Counted from the stretch's first letter, positions 53,841 to 64,000 are shown. The stretch: DNA of 64,000 bases from Pseudoalteromonas sp. A601 (GCF_002165575.1 NZ_MXQF01000024.1:1-64000); one strand, 5' to 3'. Notes: generated from the sequence alone by a model not told the origin. Program-made: numbers and translations.

Positions 53841-56606
53841 ATGACTAAACTCGGTTTGCGTGACTCAGTTTTAACACTCACATTGATCCCCACCGTACTG
53901 ATCGGATTATTACTCGGCGGTTATTTTACAATAAATCGTTACTTTGAGCTTGATGAAATATTATATCAGCAAGGAACAACTATTTCCGAGCCTTTATCTA
54001 TCGCAATTGAGCAACCTTTATTAGTAAAAAATAAGCAACTGCTCAATAGACTGATCAGTCATACTCATAACAAACACTCTCCTGCTATAAAAACTATCGC
54101 TATTTTTGATGTAAATGAACAGCTCGTTCTGACTAGTAATTATCATCGTGATTTTGACGACCTTATGCTTAGCGAACATCTGAGCACGAATAAAACAACT
54201 AAAGTGGTGCAAAGTAGTGACTTTATTACTTTTTACACGCCAATCATAAATCACTCAACACCAGAAGCGCACTGGAATGATACTGCATTTCAAACATCCA
54301 TAGGCACTGTGATTGTTCAATTAAATAAAGACCAAGCAATTATTGGCCAGCAACAAGCGTTATTAGTCAGCGGCATAGTGATTATTTTTGCATTATTGTT
54401 AGCGGTTATTTTGGCAATACGTTTGAGTAGAATGTTTATGACTCCACTCAATAAGTTAGTACTTGCCACCGATAAGCTTACTGAAGGTAAAAGAGATACT
54501 GGCTTGAATACTCCAATGATGGGAGAGTTTGAACTACTACGCCAAGGTTTAAATACTATTTCAGATACCATGGTGATGCAAAAAGACGAGATGCAAAAGC
54601 ATATCGACCAAGCTACCAGCGACTTGCGTGAGTCGCTTGAAATGTACGAAACACAAAATATCCAGCTCAATATTGCAAAAACAGACGCGCAAGATGCGAA
54701 CCGAGTTAAATCTGACTTTTTAGCCAAAATGAGTCATGAATTACGTACTCCGCTCAATGGTGTTATTGGTTTTACTCGTCAACTACATAAAACGCCACTG
54801 AATAAGCACCAAAAGGATTACCTAGATACCATTGAGCTTTCAGCCAATAGCTTGATGACCATTATCAGTGATATTTTAGACTTTTCTAAACTTGAAGCCG
54901 GTGCTATGGAGCTTGAATCTATACAGTTTCAGTTGCGAGATAACATCAATGAAGTGCTCACACTTCTCGCGCCAAGTGCTGATGAAAAACAACTTGAGTT
55001 ATCTATTTATATCAATTCACAAGTTCCCGACAACATTACCGGCGATCCAACTCGTTTTAAACAAGTACTTATTAACCTCATCAGTAACGCGATTAAGTTT
55101 ACTGAGAAAGGCGCTATTAAAGTCGACGTAGGGCATCGTTTATTAGATGAAGAGCGCACCTCTATTTTAGTATCTATAACAGATACAGGTGTAGGCATCC
55201 CTATGGATAAACAAGACGCCTTGTTTACACCATTTGGCCAAGCAGACTCAAGTATTACCCGTAAGTTTGGTGGCACCGGACTGGGCCTAATTATTACCAA
55301 ACACATCGTTGAAGCGATGGGTGGGCGTATTACGTTAAACTCAGCACCGGGCCATGGTACATGCTTTACTTTTAACGGTGTATTTAATTTACCGAGTCAT
55401 GGTTATAACAGTGACTTACCAAGTAAATCGCTTGCCAATAAGCGTATCTTATACCTTGAACCACACGAGCACACCCACCATGCCGTATTATCATTATTAA
55501 ACGAATGGGATACCCAAGTTACAGGTTGTTTTAGTGAAGAGTGCTTTTTAGAAGAAATTAATAAAGACTTTAATTACGATATTTGTATTATTGGCCATGT
55601 AGCTTCAGTTGATGAAATGCAGCGACTAAAAAGCTACATAAAAGCTGCACGCAATTCCACTGATTATCTTTACTTAATGCTCAACACCGTCTCTCATAGT
55701 ATGCGTGAAGCATATATTGGCAGTGGCGCTGATGCGTGTTTAAGTAAACCGTTAAACCACCGTAAATTATGTGAAGTACTGGCCGCGCCATATCGCCTTG
55801 ATCACCCGGTGCACAACATTGAAGAAAATGACGAGAAGCTACTGCCACTAAAGGTATTAGTGGTTGATGATAACGACGCCAATTTAAAACTCATTTGTAC
55901 TTTACTTGAAGAACAAATCGAAATAATTGATACCGCTCATAATGGTTCTCAAGCATATAGCCTAAGTAAAAGCCATAAATACGATATTATTTTTATGGAC
56001 ATTCAAATGCCGATTATGGATGGGATTACTGCATGTAAACTCATTCGAGAATCATCTTTAAACGAAGATACACCTATTATAGCTGTAACCGCACATGCTC
56101 TAGCAGGTGAAAAAGAGCAGTTAATAAAAGATGGCTTTAAAGGTTATTTAACCAAGCCGATTGATGAAGACATGCTAAAACAGATCATTAGTGATCACAG
56201 CCCTAAGTCGCCACTTAAACGCGATAAAAGCCGCCAAGAACAAACCCACTATGAACCACCATTCAACAGTAGTTCGCTTGACTGGCCATTAGCATTGCAA
56301 CGTGCTGGCGGCAAACATGAGCTTGCGCTTGAAATGCTAAATATGTTGCTATTAAGCGTACCAGAGACTTTACGTTTACTAGACGAGGCGATACAAAGTC
56401 AAGATTGTGAACATGTACTAAGTATTATTCATAAATTCCATGGTGCATGTTGTTATACTGGTGTTCCTAAGCTGAAAAATTTAGCCGAAGCTTTAGAAAC
56501 CGCTTTGAAAAGTGATTGCGAACTAAGCCATATCGAACCTGAATTATTTGAGCTACAAGATGAACTTGAAAACTTGATAAAAGATGCAGGAATGGCGGAT
56601 GATTAA
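53841..56606 (+). CDS. barA: Hybrid sensor histidine kinase BarA
   Basis: Tripartite membrane kinase that phosphorylates UvrY and so turns on Csr small RNAs that titrate CsrA. Two transmembrane helices (about 9-27 and 170-190) flank a periplasmic sensor. Then come HAMP, a HisKA domain with MSHELRTPLNGVIGF (His about 301), an HATPase with GTGLGLIITK, a degenerate receiver, a true receiver (VLVVDDNDANLK, then IIFMDIQMPIMDG) and an Hpt domain (IIHKFHGACCYTGVPKL). 921 residues matches BarA. Position divergent from rlmD is conserved. Confidence 0.95.
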   Translation: MTKLGLRDSVLTLTLIPTVLIGLLLGGYFTINRYFELDEILYQQGTTISEPLSIAIEQPLLVKNKQLLNRLISHTHNKHSPAIKTIAIFDVNEQLVLTSNYHRDFDDLMLSEHLSTNKTTKVVQSSDFITFYTPIINHSTPEAHWNDTAFQTSIGTVIVQLNKDQAIIGQQQALLVSGIVIIFALLLAVILAIRLSRMFMTPLNKLVLATDKLTEGKRDTGLNTPMMGEFELLRQGLNTISDTMVMQKDEMQKHIDQATSDLRESLEMYETQNIQLNIAKTDAQDANRVKSDFLAKMSHELRTPLNGVIGFTRQLHKTPLNKHQKDYLDTIELSANSLMTIISDILDFSKLEAGAMELESIQFQLRDNINEVLTLLAPSADEKQLELSIYINSQVPDNITGDPTRFKQVLINLISNAIKFTEKGAIKVDVGHRLLDEERTSILVSITDTGVGIPMDKQDALFTPFGQADSSITRKFGGTGLGLIITKHIVEAMGGRITLNSAPGHGTCFTFNGVFNLPSHGYNSDLPSKSLANKRILYLEPHEHTHHAVLSLLNEWDTQVTGCFSEECFLEEINKDFNYDICIIGHVASVDEMQRLKSYIKAARNSTDYLYLMLNTVSHSMREAYIGSGADACLSKPLNHRKLCEVLAAPYRLDHPVHNIEENDEKLLPLKVLVVDDNDANLKLICTLLEEQIEIIDTAHNGSQAYSLSKSHKYDIIFMDIQMPIMDGITACKLIRESSLNEDTPIIAVTAHALAGEKEQLIKDGFKGYLTKPIDEDMLKQIISDHSPKSPLKRDKSRQEQTHYEPPFNSSSLDWPLALQRAGGKHELALEMLNMLLLSVPETLRLLDEAIQSQDCEHVLSIIHKFHGACCYTGVPKLKNLAEALETALKSDCELSHIEPELFELQDELENLIKDAGMADD

Positions 56607-56627
56607 ATATACCCAACCAACCCTAGT

Positions 56628-57602
56628 TTAATGGCATTCCCGCGTTAATGGTTTACCGGTTTTTAAGCTACTTATTTGCCAACGAGGCTTTCCTTCATTA
56701 GATATTATGCTTACTTGGGTTATATCACTTACCATGTAATCTCCGGGCGCATTTAAGCGTGTTACGTGTTCACCCATCAATTGCTGGCAATAAGGTCCTG
56801 TATCACCATGAATAACCAGCACTGGTTTTTTAACTGACTCAGCAAAGTCGGCTATTGCTTCACGATATACTTTAAAGCCATCACAATTATCAACTACTGA
56901 CCCGCTGCAAGCGGGCTGCTCAGTGCCATGAGTATAAATATCTGCCTGAAAGCCAATGACATACCCTTTAGCGTCGGGGTTTGCAGCAAATAACCATTCA
57001 AGGTTTAATTTATCGCGCTGCGCTGCTGCCTCATTAGCCTTGTGCTTATCTGTCATCAATATTTGTCTACGACCATTGTGAGTGCCGGCTATATGCAAGG
57101 TTTTAAATTCAACCCCTGCAAACTGCCAACGTGCGTTTTCCAGCATATTTTTTTGTGTTTTATAATCAGTTAATTGCCCTGCCTGTTGTTGATACTCTTG
57201 TGTGTACATTAAGGTTTTAATAAATGCCAATCTTTCGAGTTCATCATAACGCGGGCTTAAAGTGGCGCGGTCGCAATCTGTCCACTCATTATCCCCAGGG
57301 GTATAAATAAAGGGTTGCTCAGTAAGGTTTCGAAGTAGTTGTTTATTACGCTCAAGTAGCTCATTTGTACACGGCTGCGAGCCGGCTTTGATATCACCTA
57401 GGTGCATTAAGAACCCATGGGGTGTGTGCTTTAATTTTTGACCTAATACTCCATCTTCACGTAAATTAGCAGTGTCTATTGGAGTATATGGCATATCTGC
57501 AATAACTAAAAAGTCAGTGCTGGTTGCTGGGGTAATCATTAACTCATTATTCGATAAAGCCCCAATAGATAAAGCTAAGGTCATACTTACAGTTATGAAC
57601 AT
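56628..57602 (-). CDS. Exported calcineurin-like metallophosphoesterase
   Basis: A 324-residue probable periplasmic phosphoesterase with a hydrophobic N-terminus (MFITVSMTLALSIGALS). The metal-binding motifs of the fold are in order: VIADMPY (D), LMHLGDIKAGS (GD), YTPGDNEWTD (GDNE) and VLVIHGDTGPY (HGD). Four further cysteines (CTNELL; TDCDR; ACSG; DNCDG) could form disulfides. The substrate is not evident. A strong ribosome site (GAGGAG) precedes the ATG. Converges on barA. Confidence 0.85.
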   Translation of the reverse strand: MFITVSMTLALSIGALSNNELMITPATSTDFLVIADMPYTPIDTANLREDGVLGQKLKHTPHGFLMHLGDIKAGSQPCTNELLERNKQLLRNLTEQPFIYTPGDNEWTDCDRATLSPRYDELERLAFIKTLMYTQEYQQQAGQLTDYKTQKNMLENARWQFAGVEFKTLHIAGTHNGRRQILMTDKHKANEAAAQRDKLNLEWLFAANPDAKGYVIGFQADIYTHGTEQPACSGSVVDNCDGFKVYREAIADFAESVKKPVLVIHGDTGPYCQQLMGEHVTRLNAPGDYMVSDITQVSIISNEGKPRWQISSLKTGKPLTRECH

Positions 57603-57720
57603 ACATACTCCTCTAAATAAGCAATGCTATTAAACCATCTTATAATGACAGCTAAAAGAAACGGCTTTTTATATTTAGTCTTGTTAAAATAAGGCAACTG
57701 ATAAAATAAATAGCCAAATT

Positions 57721-58188
57721 ATGCAATTTACCACCAGCTACACGCTTGATAAGCCCTACTTCTACGAATGTTTCGACGAGTCACTGCCTTACAGTGCGCA
57801 GGCCAAACCTAAATATGCCTTTTTAGTACTTTTAATTAGCTTAGGGTTAATTTCGATTTATGCGCTAGAACAACACTACCTAGGTAACTTTATGATTATG
57901 GCTGCTGTTCTTGAATGTGTTGCTTTTTATTACCGTAGACCTTGGTGGGTCACAAGGCAAATGTTCAGTCGTGCATCTGATTCAAAGGCAAAGTTAACAA
58001 TCGACGAGCAAGGCTTTAGCAGTGAAAATCCACATAAAAGCTATCAAATAAAATGGCAGCAAATCGATGAGGTCATTTTTACACCTCGTGGTATTTTGCT
58101 TAAGAGTAAGCAAGGGATGCAATACATATCTAATAGTGTGTTGAGTGATGAAGCAATAAACTACATACAAAAAAGAGCCGCTAAATAG
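57721..58188 (+). CDS. YcxB-like membrane protein, function unknown
   Basis: 155 residues with two adjoining membrane helices at about 30-75 (YAFLVLLISLGLISIYAL; FMIMAAVLECVAFYY) and a C-terminal beta-rich domain with KAKLTIDEQGFSSENP and IKWQQIDEVIFTPRGILL, the YcxB-like pattern. Divergent from the phosphoesterase gene and convergent with csrA; its stop codon lies inside the terminator hairpin. Confidence 0.75.
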   Translation: MQFTTSYTLDKPYFYECFDESLPYSAQAKPKYAFLVLLISLGLISIYALEQHYLGNFMIMAAVLECVAFYYRRPWWVTRQMFSRASDSKAKLTIDEQGFSSENPHKSYQIKWQQIDEVIFTPRGILLKSKQGMQYISNSVLSDEAINYIQKRAAK

Positions 58189-58198
58189 CGGCTCTTTT
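58171..58198. terminator. Bidirectional terminator between the YcxB-like gene and csrA
   Basis: AAAAGAGCCGCT (58171-58182) pairs perfectly with AGCGGCTCTTTT (58187-58198) around AAAT. The convergent genes on both sides can use it. Confidence 0.93.
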
Positions 58199-58222
58199 AT
58201 ATCAATTCAATTGATTCGTTGA

Positions 58223-58414
58223 TTAAGCATTGCCCGGATTAGGGTTAGACTTTTCAGCTTGAATACGCATGTAAATCTCTTCACGATGAACCGAAACGTC
58301 TTTAGGTGCATTTACACCAATACGTACTTGATTTCCTTTAACACCTAGTACAGTGACTGTTACTTCGTCACCAATCATTAGGGTTTCACCTACTCGACGA
58401 GTTAGTATTAGCAT
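58223..58414 (-). CDS. csrA: Carbon storage regulator CsrA
   Basis: Small dimeric RNA-binding protein that represses or stabilises mRNAs by binding GGA motifs. The sequence [38 protein letters not shown] and [12 protein letters not shown] is the textbook family pattern, including the binding residues near both ends. I start at the ATG of MLILTRR (63 residues) after GGGAG, since the longer frame adds seven non-conserved residues. Near lysC and alaS as in Vibrio. Confidence 0.98.
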   Translation of the reverse strand: MLILTRRVGETLMIGDEVTVTVLGVKGNQVRIGVNAPKDVSVHREEIYMRIQAEKSNPNPGNA

Positions 58415-58503
58415 TCTCTTGCTCCCATATTCCAATAAATTAAAAGATTCCGCGTTCGTATCTTAAAGAAAATAAATCTTAAAAGTAAGTAAAAACTCTA
58501 TTT

Positions 58504-59721
58504 CTATTCATTTTCTGTTAAAAAAACTCTGTGTAATGCACGAACAGCTAGCTCTAAATATTTTTCGTCGATCAAAACTGATATTTTTATCTCAGATGTT
58601 GATACCAACAACACTTTAATATTTTCTTGAGCAAGTGCATCAAAAAATAAACTTGCCACACCAGAGTGTGATTTCATACCTGCACCAACAGCTGAAACTT
58701 TTGCAACAGCCTGACAACCAGAAATTTCGGTACTACTGATAATATGGTGGTTGTTTTGTAATACTTCAAGCGCTTGTTCAAAATCATTGCTGTGCACAGT
58801 AAAAGCATAGTCTATTTTTTCAAATTTATGATTAACTTGATTAATCATATCTATTTCGATGCCATTATCTGCAAAAAGTTTCAAAATAGTAGCTAAATAT
58901 TGTGTGCCAGCAGGCACGTTTTTGACCTGAATTAAACTTTCATCACGATTAAATGCGATTCCAGAAACTACGTTATTTTTCATGTCGGTTTGCTCAAAGC
59001 TTATCAAGGTACCTTGATCTGGGTTAAAACTAGATAATACGCGAAGCGGTAGATTATATTTCCCCGCCGCTTCAACACAGCGAATATGCAATACTTTAGC
59101 ACCTAAACTGGCCATTTCGAGCATTTCTTCAAAGGTTACATGACTCATGCGCCGAGCTTTAGGCTCAATACGCGGATCTGTAGTGTATACGCCATCAACG
59201 TCGGTATAAATCTGGCACTCGTCTGCACTAATGGCACCGGCAATTTCAACTGCTGAGGTATCAGTACCACCACGACCCAATGTAGTGATATTACCTTCAA
59301 TATCACGCCCCTGAAAGCCAGCAATAATTGCAATCCGGTTATGTTCTAGTTCCTGCTTTAAACGCGTAGCCGCAACATCGGTAATTCGGGCTTTACCAAA
59401 CATGTTATCTGTTTGAATATTTACTTGGTCGGCGAGTAAACTCACAGCTGAATGGCCACGCTTAATAATCGCCATCGCAAGCAAAGCAACTGAAACTTGC
59501 TCACCGGTGGTTAATAAAACATCGAGTTCACGACTGCTCGGGCGAGCATCAATTTGTTTGGCAAGGTTAATAAGGCGGTTGGTCTCACCTGACATAGCAG
59601 AGAGTACAACTACCACTTGGTGCCCCTGTTGCTTATTTTTAACAACAAGGTCGGCGACAGCTTCAATACGCTCGATAGATCCTACCGAAGTGCCGCCAAA
59701 CTTTTGAACTATAAGTGCCAC
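58504..59721 (-). CDS. lysC: Aspartate kinase LysC-type
   Basis: First step of lysine, threonine and methionine synthesis. The kinase motif VQKFGGTSVGSIERI opens the protein, and two ACT domains follow (about 265-335 and 340-405) with VSAVGAGMKSHSGVAS at the second, the site of feedback inhibition. 405 residues matches the alpha2beta2-type enzyme. The start is GTG, six bases after the alaS stop with no clear ribosome site, so translation may be coupled to alaS. In the order alaS-lysC-csrA, as in Shewanella and Vibrio. Confidence 0.95.
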   Translation of the reverse strand: MALIVQKFGGTSVGSIERIEAVADLVVKNKQQGHQVVVVLSAMSGETNRLINLAKQIDARPSSRELDVLLTTGEQVSVALLAMAIIKRGHSAVSLLADQVNIQTDNMFGKARITDVAATRLKQELEHNRIAIIAGFQGRDIEGNITTLGRGGTDTSAVEIAGAISADECQIYTDVDGVYTTDPRIEPKARRMSHVTFEEMLEMASLGAKVLHIRCVEAAGKYNLPLRVLSSFNPDQGTLISFEQTDMKNNVVSGIAFNRDESLIQVKNVPAGTQYLATILKLFADNGIEIDMINQVNHKFEKIDYAFTVHSNDFEQALEVLQNNHHIISSTEISGCQAVAKVSAVGAGMKSHSGVASLFFDALAQENIKVLLVSTSEIKISVLIDEKYLELAVRALHRVFLTENE

Positions 59722-59727
59722 TTAAGC

Positions 59728-62328
59728 TTATACGCGCTCAGTTAACCATGGCGTGACACTATCAAGTGCAGTGCTTAAGTTCTCAGGTTGTGAACCACCG
59801 GCTTGCGCCATATCAGGACGACCGCCGCCTTTACCACCGACTTGTGAAGCCATGTGATTTACCAGCTCACCAGCTTTAACTTTACCAGTTAAGTCTTTAG
59901 TAACACCTGCGATAAGGCTTACTTTAGCACCATCTGCAACACCGAGCGCAATAACACCTGAGCCAATCTTGTTTTTCAGGTCATCAACCATGCCACGTAA
60001 GGCTTTTGATTCGGTGCCTTCAACATTCGCAACAAGCAGTTTAACACTGTTAATCTCAACAATGGAGTCAAGTAATGATGCGCCAGCGGCACTTGCTAGT
60101 TTATCGTTAAGTTGTGCGATTTGCTTTTCAAGGCCTTTTGACTTTTCAAGTAAAGCCGTTACTTTTTCAAGTACCGATGCACTGTCGCCTTTAACAAGCG
60201 CGGCAACATCATTTAAGTATTGCTCTTGCTCACTCACATAAGCAATTGCATCGGCGCCTGTTACCGCTTCAATTCGACGAACACCCGCTGCAATACCACT
60301 CTCTGATACAATTTTGAATAAACCGATATCGCCAGCACGCTTAACGTGAGTACCACCACATAGCTCAATTGAGTAATCACCAATTGTTACTACGCGTACT
60401 TCGTCATCGTATTTTTCACCAAATAAGGCCATTGCACCTTTTGCTTTAGCATCATCAATAGCCATAAGCTCAGTGTTAAGAGCAAAGTTACGACGAATTT
60501 CGTCGTTCACTACGCGCTCTATTTCGCGAAGCTCATCTTTAGTGACCGCTTCAAAGTGCGAGAAATCAAAACGTAAACGCTCAGGATCAACTAAAGAGCC
60601 TTTTTGCGATACATGATCACCCAGTAATTGACGTAGTGCTTCATGCAAGATATGCGTAGCTGTATGGTTCTTTTTAACGCGCTCACGACGGGTATCATCA
60701 ATTGTTGCTTCAACCTTATCATTCACACCAATACGGCCCATTACAGTACCGTGGTGAGCAAATGCATTACCTAATTTTGTGGTATTGGTAACGCTAAACT
60801 CGCCACCGGCAACCACTAGTTTACCTGTGTCGCCAATTTGGCCGCCTGATTCTGCATAAAATGGCGTACGGTCAAGTACGACAATGCCTTGCTGGCCATC
60901 TTCAAGTACAGAAACAGATTCACCTTGGGCAAACATTTCAATCACAGTGCCGCTGTATTGAGTTGCGTCATAACCTTTAAAGTCAGTGTGTTTATCAGAC
61001 TTTAATTGCTGGTTGTAATCGGCACCAAATTTACCTGCTTGTTGCGCAGTTTTACGCTGCACATCCATGCACTCTTGAAAGCCTTGCTCGTCAATCGTCA
61101 TAAAACGTTCACGGGCAACGTCAGCCGTTAAATCGGCTGGGAAACCATAGGTATCGTAAAGTTTAAATACTAATTCACCCGGAATCACATCACCGCTCAA
61201 GTTAGTTAAGCTATCTTCTAAAATAGCTAAGCCTCGCTCAAGCGTTTTACCAAACTGTTCTTCTTCAATACGTAATACTTTTTCGATAATTTCTTGCTGC
61301 TTAGCAAGCTCAGGATATGCTTGACCCATTTGCTCAATTAACGCGGCAACTAACTTATAGAAAAACGCACCTTGAGCACCTAGCTTGTTACCATGGCGAA
61401 CTGCACGGCGAATAATACGGCGCAGTACATAACCTCGCCCTTCATTTGAAGGCATAACACCATCAGAAATCAAAAACGCACATGAACGAATATGATCCGC
61501 CACTACACGTAGTGACTTGTCATCCATATCTTGAGCATTAGTGATTATCGCAGCGGCTTTAATTAGGCCTTGAAATAAGTCGATTTCGTAGTTTGAATGT
61601 ACACCCTGTAAAATAGCAGCAATACGCTCAAGTCCCATTCCGGTATCAACTGACTGTTTTGGTAATGGCTCCATGGTGCCGTCGCTTTGACGGTTATATT
61701 GCATAAATACCAAGTTCCAAATCTCGATGAAACGGTCACCATCTTCTTCAGGTGAACCTGGAGGACCACCCCAGATTTCTTCACCATGATCGTAGAATAT
61801 TTCAGAGCATGGGCCACACGGGCCAGTATCACCCATTGACCAGAAATTATCAGCGGTGTCAATACGGATGATACGCTCGCTTGGTAAGCCTATATCTTTT
61901 GACCAATAATCAAACGCTTCTTCATCAGTGTGATAAATAGTCACGAGTAGCTTTTCTTGCGGAAGTTTCACAACTTCAGTTAAGAACTGCCACGCAAACT
62001 TTATTGCGTCTTGTTTGAAGTAATCACCAAAGCTAAAGTTACCTAGCATTTCAAAAAATGTATGGTGACGCGCGGTATAACCTACGTTTTCTAAATCATT
62101 ATGCTTACCACCGGCACGCACACAACGCTGTGAGCTGGTTGCACGGTTGTAAGGGCGGCTTTCTGCGCCTAAGAAAACATCTTTAAATTGCACCATACCG
62201 GCATTATTAAATAATAGCGTCGCATCGTTACCCGGAATTAGCGAGCTTGATGGAACAATTTGGTGTTGTTTAGAGGCAAAAAAGTCTAAAAACTGTTGCC
62301 TGATCTGTGCGGTAGTCATGTGCTGCAT
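59728..62328 (-). CDS. alaS: Alanyl-tRNA synthetase
   Basis: Charges tRNA-Ala. The class II catalytic core begins with [16 protein letters not shown] and [20 protein letters not shown]; the editing domain has [12 protein letters not shown] and CGGTHV, and the C-terminal region ends with [16 protein letters not shown]. 866 residues is standard. It follows recX by 20 bases on the same strand. Confidence 0.98.
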   Translation of the reverse strand: MQHMTTAQIRQQFLDFFASKQHQIVPSSSLIPGNDATLLFNNAGMVQFKDVFLGAESRPYNRATSSQRCVRAGGKHNDLENVGYTARHHTFFEMLGNFSFGDYFKQDAIKFAWQFLTEVVKLPQEKLLVTIYHTDEEAFDYWSKDIGLPSERIIRIDTADNFWSMGDTGPCGPCSEIFYDHGEEIWGGPPGSPEEDGDRFIEIWNLVFMQYNRQSDGTMEPLPKQSVDTGMGLERIAAILQGVHSNYEIDLFQGLIKAAAIITNAQDMDDKSLRVVADHIRSCAFLISDGVMPSNEGRGYVLRRIIRRAVRHGNKLGAQGAFFYKLVAALIEQMGQAYPELAKQQEIIEKVLRIEEEQFGKTLERGLAILEDSLTNLSGDVIPGELVFKLYDTYGFPADLTADVARERFMTIDEQGFQECMDVQRKTAQQAGKFGADYNQQLKSDKHTDFKGYDATQYSGTVIEMFAQGESVSVLEDGQQGIVVLDRTPFYAESGGQIGDTGKLVVAGGEFSVTNTTKLGNAFAHHGTVMGRIGVNDKVEATIDDTRRERVKKNHTATHILHEALRQLLGDHVSQKGSLVDPERLRFDFSHFEAVTKDELREIERVVNDEIRRNFALNTELMAIDDAKAKGAMALFGEKYDDEVRVVTIGDYSIELCGGTHVKRAGDIGLFKIVSESGIAAGVRRIEAVTGADAIAYVSEQEQYLNDVAALVKGDSASVLEKVTALLEKSKGLEKQIAQLNDKLASAAGASLLDSIVEINSVKLLVANVEGTESKALRGMVDDLKNKIGSGVIALGVADGAKVSLIAGVTKDLTGKVKAGELVNHMASQVGGKGGGRPDMAQAGGSQPENLSTALDSVTPWLTERV

Positions 62329-62348
62329 TTGAAAGTCTCACCCATTTT

Positions 62349-62810
62349 TTACTGTGCTTGCATTGCAAAATCTATTTGTTCGTAACTGAACCCTCGATAC
62401 ATTAAATAGCGCGTACGTTTGGCTTTTTCTTTGTAGTCGAAATCGTTCTGTGCATTTGAATACTTTTTTAAATACGCATCCTGCGCTAGTTGAAACCAAT
62501 CTATTTCCATTGTTTCAACAATTGTGTTGAGCAAGGCTCTATCAATTCCTTTTCCCATGGCCTCGTTTTGTATACGCTTTAGGCCATGCTTTTTAGCAAT
62601 GTGACGGCGAACAAACCCTTCAACATATCGCTGTTCATTTATAAAATTGTGTTCTTCACACCAATTCAATAAATCATCGATAAATTCAGGTGTTGCTTCT
62701 TTTTGCTGTAATTTTTGGGTTAACTCTCGACGCGAATATTCTTGCCGACCAAGTAACCACAGTACGTAATTCTTTAGCTTTTTTTTAAGTGCTTCGTCCA
62801 TTTGTGTCAT
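62349..62810 (-). CDS. recX: RecA regulatory protein RecX
   Basis: 153-residue helical protein that inhibits RecA filaments. Three-helix repeats are seen: VLWLLGRQEYSRRELTQKL, then RYVEGFVRRHIAKKHGLKRI and RTRYLMYRGFSYEQIDFAM. It lies just before alaS, as usual, but recA is not next to it here; a membrane-protein gene overlaps its start by one base instead. Confidence 0.93.
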   Translation of the reverse strand: MTQMDEALKKKLKNYVLWLLGRQEYSRRELTQKLQQKEATPEFIDDLLNWCEEHNFINEQRYVEGFVRRHIAKKHGLKRIQNEAMGKGIDRALLNTIVETMEIDWFQLAQDAYLKKYSNAQNDFDYKEKAKRTRYLMYRGFSYEQIDFAMQAQ

Positions 62811-63595
62811 TAAGCGTCAAAACGCCCTGTATCGTTATTTTTCGGCTCAGTAGCCCCGTTCTCGGCCGGTGGAACAACTGGCATAAAAATAGCCTGATAT
62901 GAAACAAAAAAACTAATGTAGCAAATTGGCATTAAAACCAACAGCGGTAAGAAGGTTAAAAACGCAGATATAACCATAAACACCGCACAAATAGCGCCAT
63001 ACACGCTCAATGGCGCCATATTATGATAAAACACCAGTAATGAGCTTTTCAGTACTTCAAAAATACGTTTTTGTTGATTAAAGTAAACCAGTGGTACCGC
63101 ATAGGCAAACGCCGTTAGGTAAAATGAAACGGCTAATAAAAACAAGACTAAATTGGCCATCGAGATACTCTCAATCACTTGTTGTAATGCAATATTGGGA
63201 TCAACATTCGGGTCACTCATAATAGCCACTGCCTCACCAAACAAGCCATTTGCTAACAACGCCATTAAAACGCCCGCTGCCATTTGATAAAGCGCTAAAC
63301 GCAGCAAGCCTGTACGGTTACCTTTGGCTGAGAAAGGCTTGAGAATATCTGCCAGCATAATTTTTCCGCCTTGCTGCTTGGTTAGCACGGCTTGATAAAA
63401 TCCAGCAGTTAAAAACGGAGTTGCCAGGGCTGCTATAATTTGTAGGAATGGCAAAAATAACGACAGTAAACCCACCACACCAATAAATAAATGCATAAAA
63501 ATGAATGTGAGTGGCTGGGTTTTAAATATAAGCCAACCGGCTTTAAACCACTTAACCCCTGCTTCGGCTTTAAATACTCGTAACTCGATTGACAT
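62810..63595 (-). CDS. BPSS1780-family integral membrane protein
   Basis: A 261-residue inner-membrane protein with about six hydrophobic helices in pairs (LTFIFMHLFIGVVGLLSLFL; ANLVLFLLAVSFYLTAFAYAV in part; AICAVFMVISAFLTFLPLLVL in part). The N-terminal GVKWFKAGWLIFK segment and the overall plan fit the BPSS1780 family, which has no known function. Its stop overlaps recX. It may have been inserted between recA and recX, or recA lies elsewhere. Confidence 0.78.
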   Translation of the reverse strand: MSIELRVFKAEAGVKWFKAGWLIFKTQPLTFIFMHLFIGVVGLLSLFLPFLQIIAALATPFLTAGFYQAVLTKQQGGKIMLADILKPFSAKGNRTGLLRLALYQMAAGVLMALLANGLFGEAVAIMSDPNVDPNIALQQVIESISMANLVLFLLAVSFYLTAFAYAVPLVYFNQQKRIFEVLKSSLLVFYHNMAPLSVYGAICAVFMVISAFLTFLPLLVLMPICYISFFVSYQAIFMPVVPPAENGATEPKNNDTGRFDA

Positions 63596-63622
63596 AGACG
63601 CTCTTAAATTAACAACAAAACA

Positions 63623-63641
63623 CGCCGAGTATAACTCGGCG
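63623..63641 (-). terminator. Terminator after the ribA-like gene
   Basis: CGCCGAG and CTCGGCG form a seven-pair stem around TATAA, followed on the minus strand by a T-rich stretch (GTGTTTTGTTGTT). Confidence 0.72.
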
Positions 63642-63673
63642 CTTAATGGGATTACAGGGGCGAGACTGTAAAA

Positions 63674-64000
63674 CTACGGTTTTTTAACCTTCTTTATATC
63701 TAACATATGCGCACCGTGTTTAATTTTGGTTTCGAGGTAAGACTTATTACCAGCAACACCCGCCTTGATATGAGCGTGAGTGCCAATTACCGAATCAACT
63801 TCAATGCCAGCATCTTTTAAAGCATTTAGCTTTTTCGGATTATTAGTCATCAATTTAACGTGAGTTAAGCCCATTGCCTCAAGCATTAAAACAGCATCAG
63901 AAAAGTCACGTAAATCATCAGCAAAGCCTAAATGGTTATTTGCTTCATAGGTATTCATGCCTTGCGACTGCAACACGTAAGCATCAATTTTATTATACAA
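63674..64000 (-). CDS. ribA: GTP cyclohydrolase II-like protein, C-terminal part (partial)
   Basis: The window cuts the gene at its 5' side; the first codon at the edge is TTG within the frame and not a true start. The visible 108 residues match the C-terminal part of GTP cyclohydrolase II, which opens GTP for riboflavin synthesis: YNKIDAYVLQSQGMNTYEAN, then GFADDLRDFSDAVLML and LMTNNPKKLNAL. The zinc-binding cysteines lie outside. The tail KSYLETKIKHGAHML ends in the usual place. A ribA-like second copy without full activity cannot be excluded. Confidence 0.82.
   Translation of the reverse strand: MYNKIDAYVLQSQGMNTYEANNHLGFADDLRDFSDAVLMLEAMGLTHVKLMTNNPKKLNALKDAGIEVDSVIGTHAHIKAGVAGNKSYLETKIKHGAHMLDIKKVKKP

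Noticed and set aside
62349-62810. Frameshifted or missing recA
   Set aside because: No recA fragment is seen around recX; recA is more likely elsewhere in the genome.

Overview
The window looks like about 64 kb of a marine gammaproteobacterial chromosome, most likely Pseudoalteromonas. Gene content (eno-pyrG-mazG-relA-rlmD-barA, recX-alaS-lysC-csrA, galU-thyA-lgt-ptsP-rppH-mutH), the moderate A+T richness and the protein sequences all fit. This assignment is by recognition, not by a search.

Region by region: (1) 1-7.2 kb holds a Lap-type surface-adhesin locus. It has the end of an OmpA-family protein, a type I secretion ABC transporter, its membrane-fusion partner, a LuxR-type regulator, and the convergent lapG-lapD pair (periplasmic cysteine protease and c-di-GMP receptor). 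The adhesin itself must lie outside the window. (2) 7.3-9.1 kb has flagellar flgP and flgT, without flgO beside them. (3) 9.1-12.4 kb is a peroxide-stress unit: oxyR, a peroxiredoxin-glutaredoxin fusion with an OxyR operator in front, and a dihydrolipoamide-dehydrogenase-like flavoprotein. (4) 12.5-16.7 kb is accessory: a cupin gene remnant, tandem repeats, a probable phage replication-gene remnant, and an AT-rich three-gene operon (DUF262 protein, AAA ATPase, protein with a RelE/HigB-like C-terminus) that looks like a defence system. (5) 16.7-30.1 kb is a tRNA-Arg-integrated island. It carries a P4-type integrase, AlpA, proteins of unknown function, a type I restriction-modification system with an attached dynamin-like GTPase, and a duplicated-domain lipoprotein. 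Candidate att sites and paired integrase arm sites are visible at both ends.

(6) 30.2-38.5 kb is the most unusual region. It is a nine-gene minus-strand operon that couples chaperone-usher parts (chaperone, usher, two DUF4402-like subunits) with SPOR domains (two lipoproteins plus the C-terminus of the usher itself) and three consecutive FlgO-family lipoproteins. I interpret it as a surface-fibre export system tied to peptidoglycan and to a FlgO-like outer-membrane assembly. I know of no description of this combination.

(7) 38.6-64 kb is core genome: nucleotide and envelope metabolism, mutH (preceded by a cluster of DnaA-box-like sites), eno, pyrG, the stringent-response gene relA, barA and csrA (both of the Bar/Csr regulatory pathway), lysC, alaS, recX and the 3' end of ribA.
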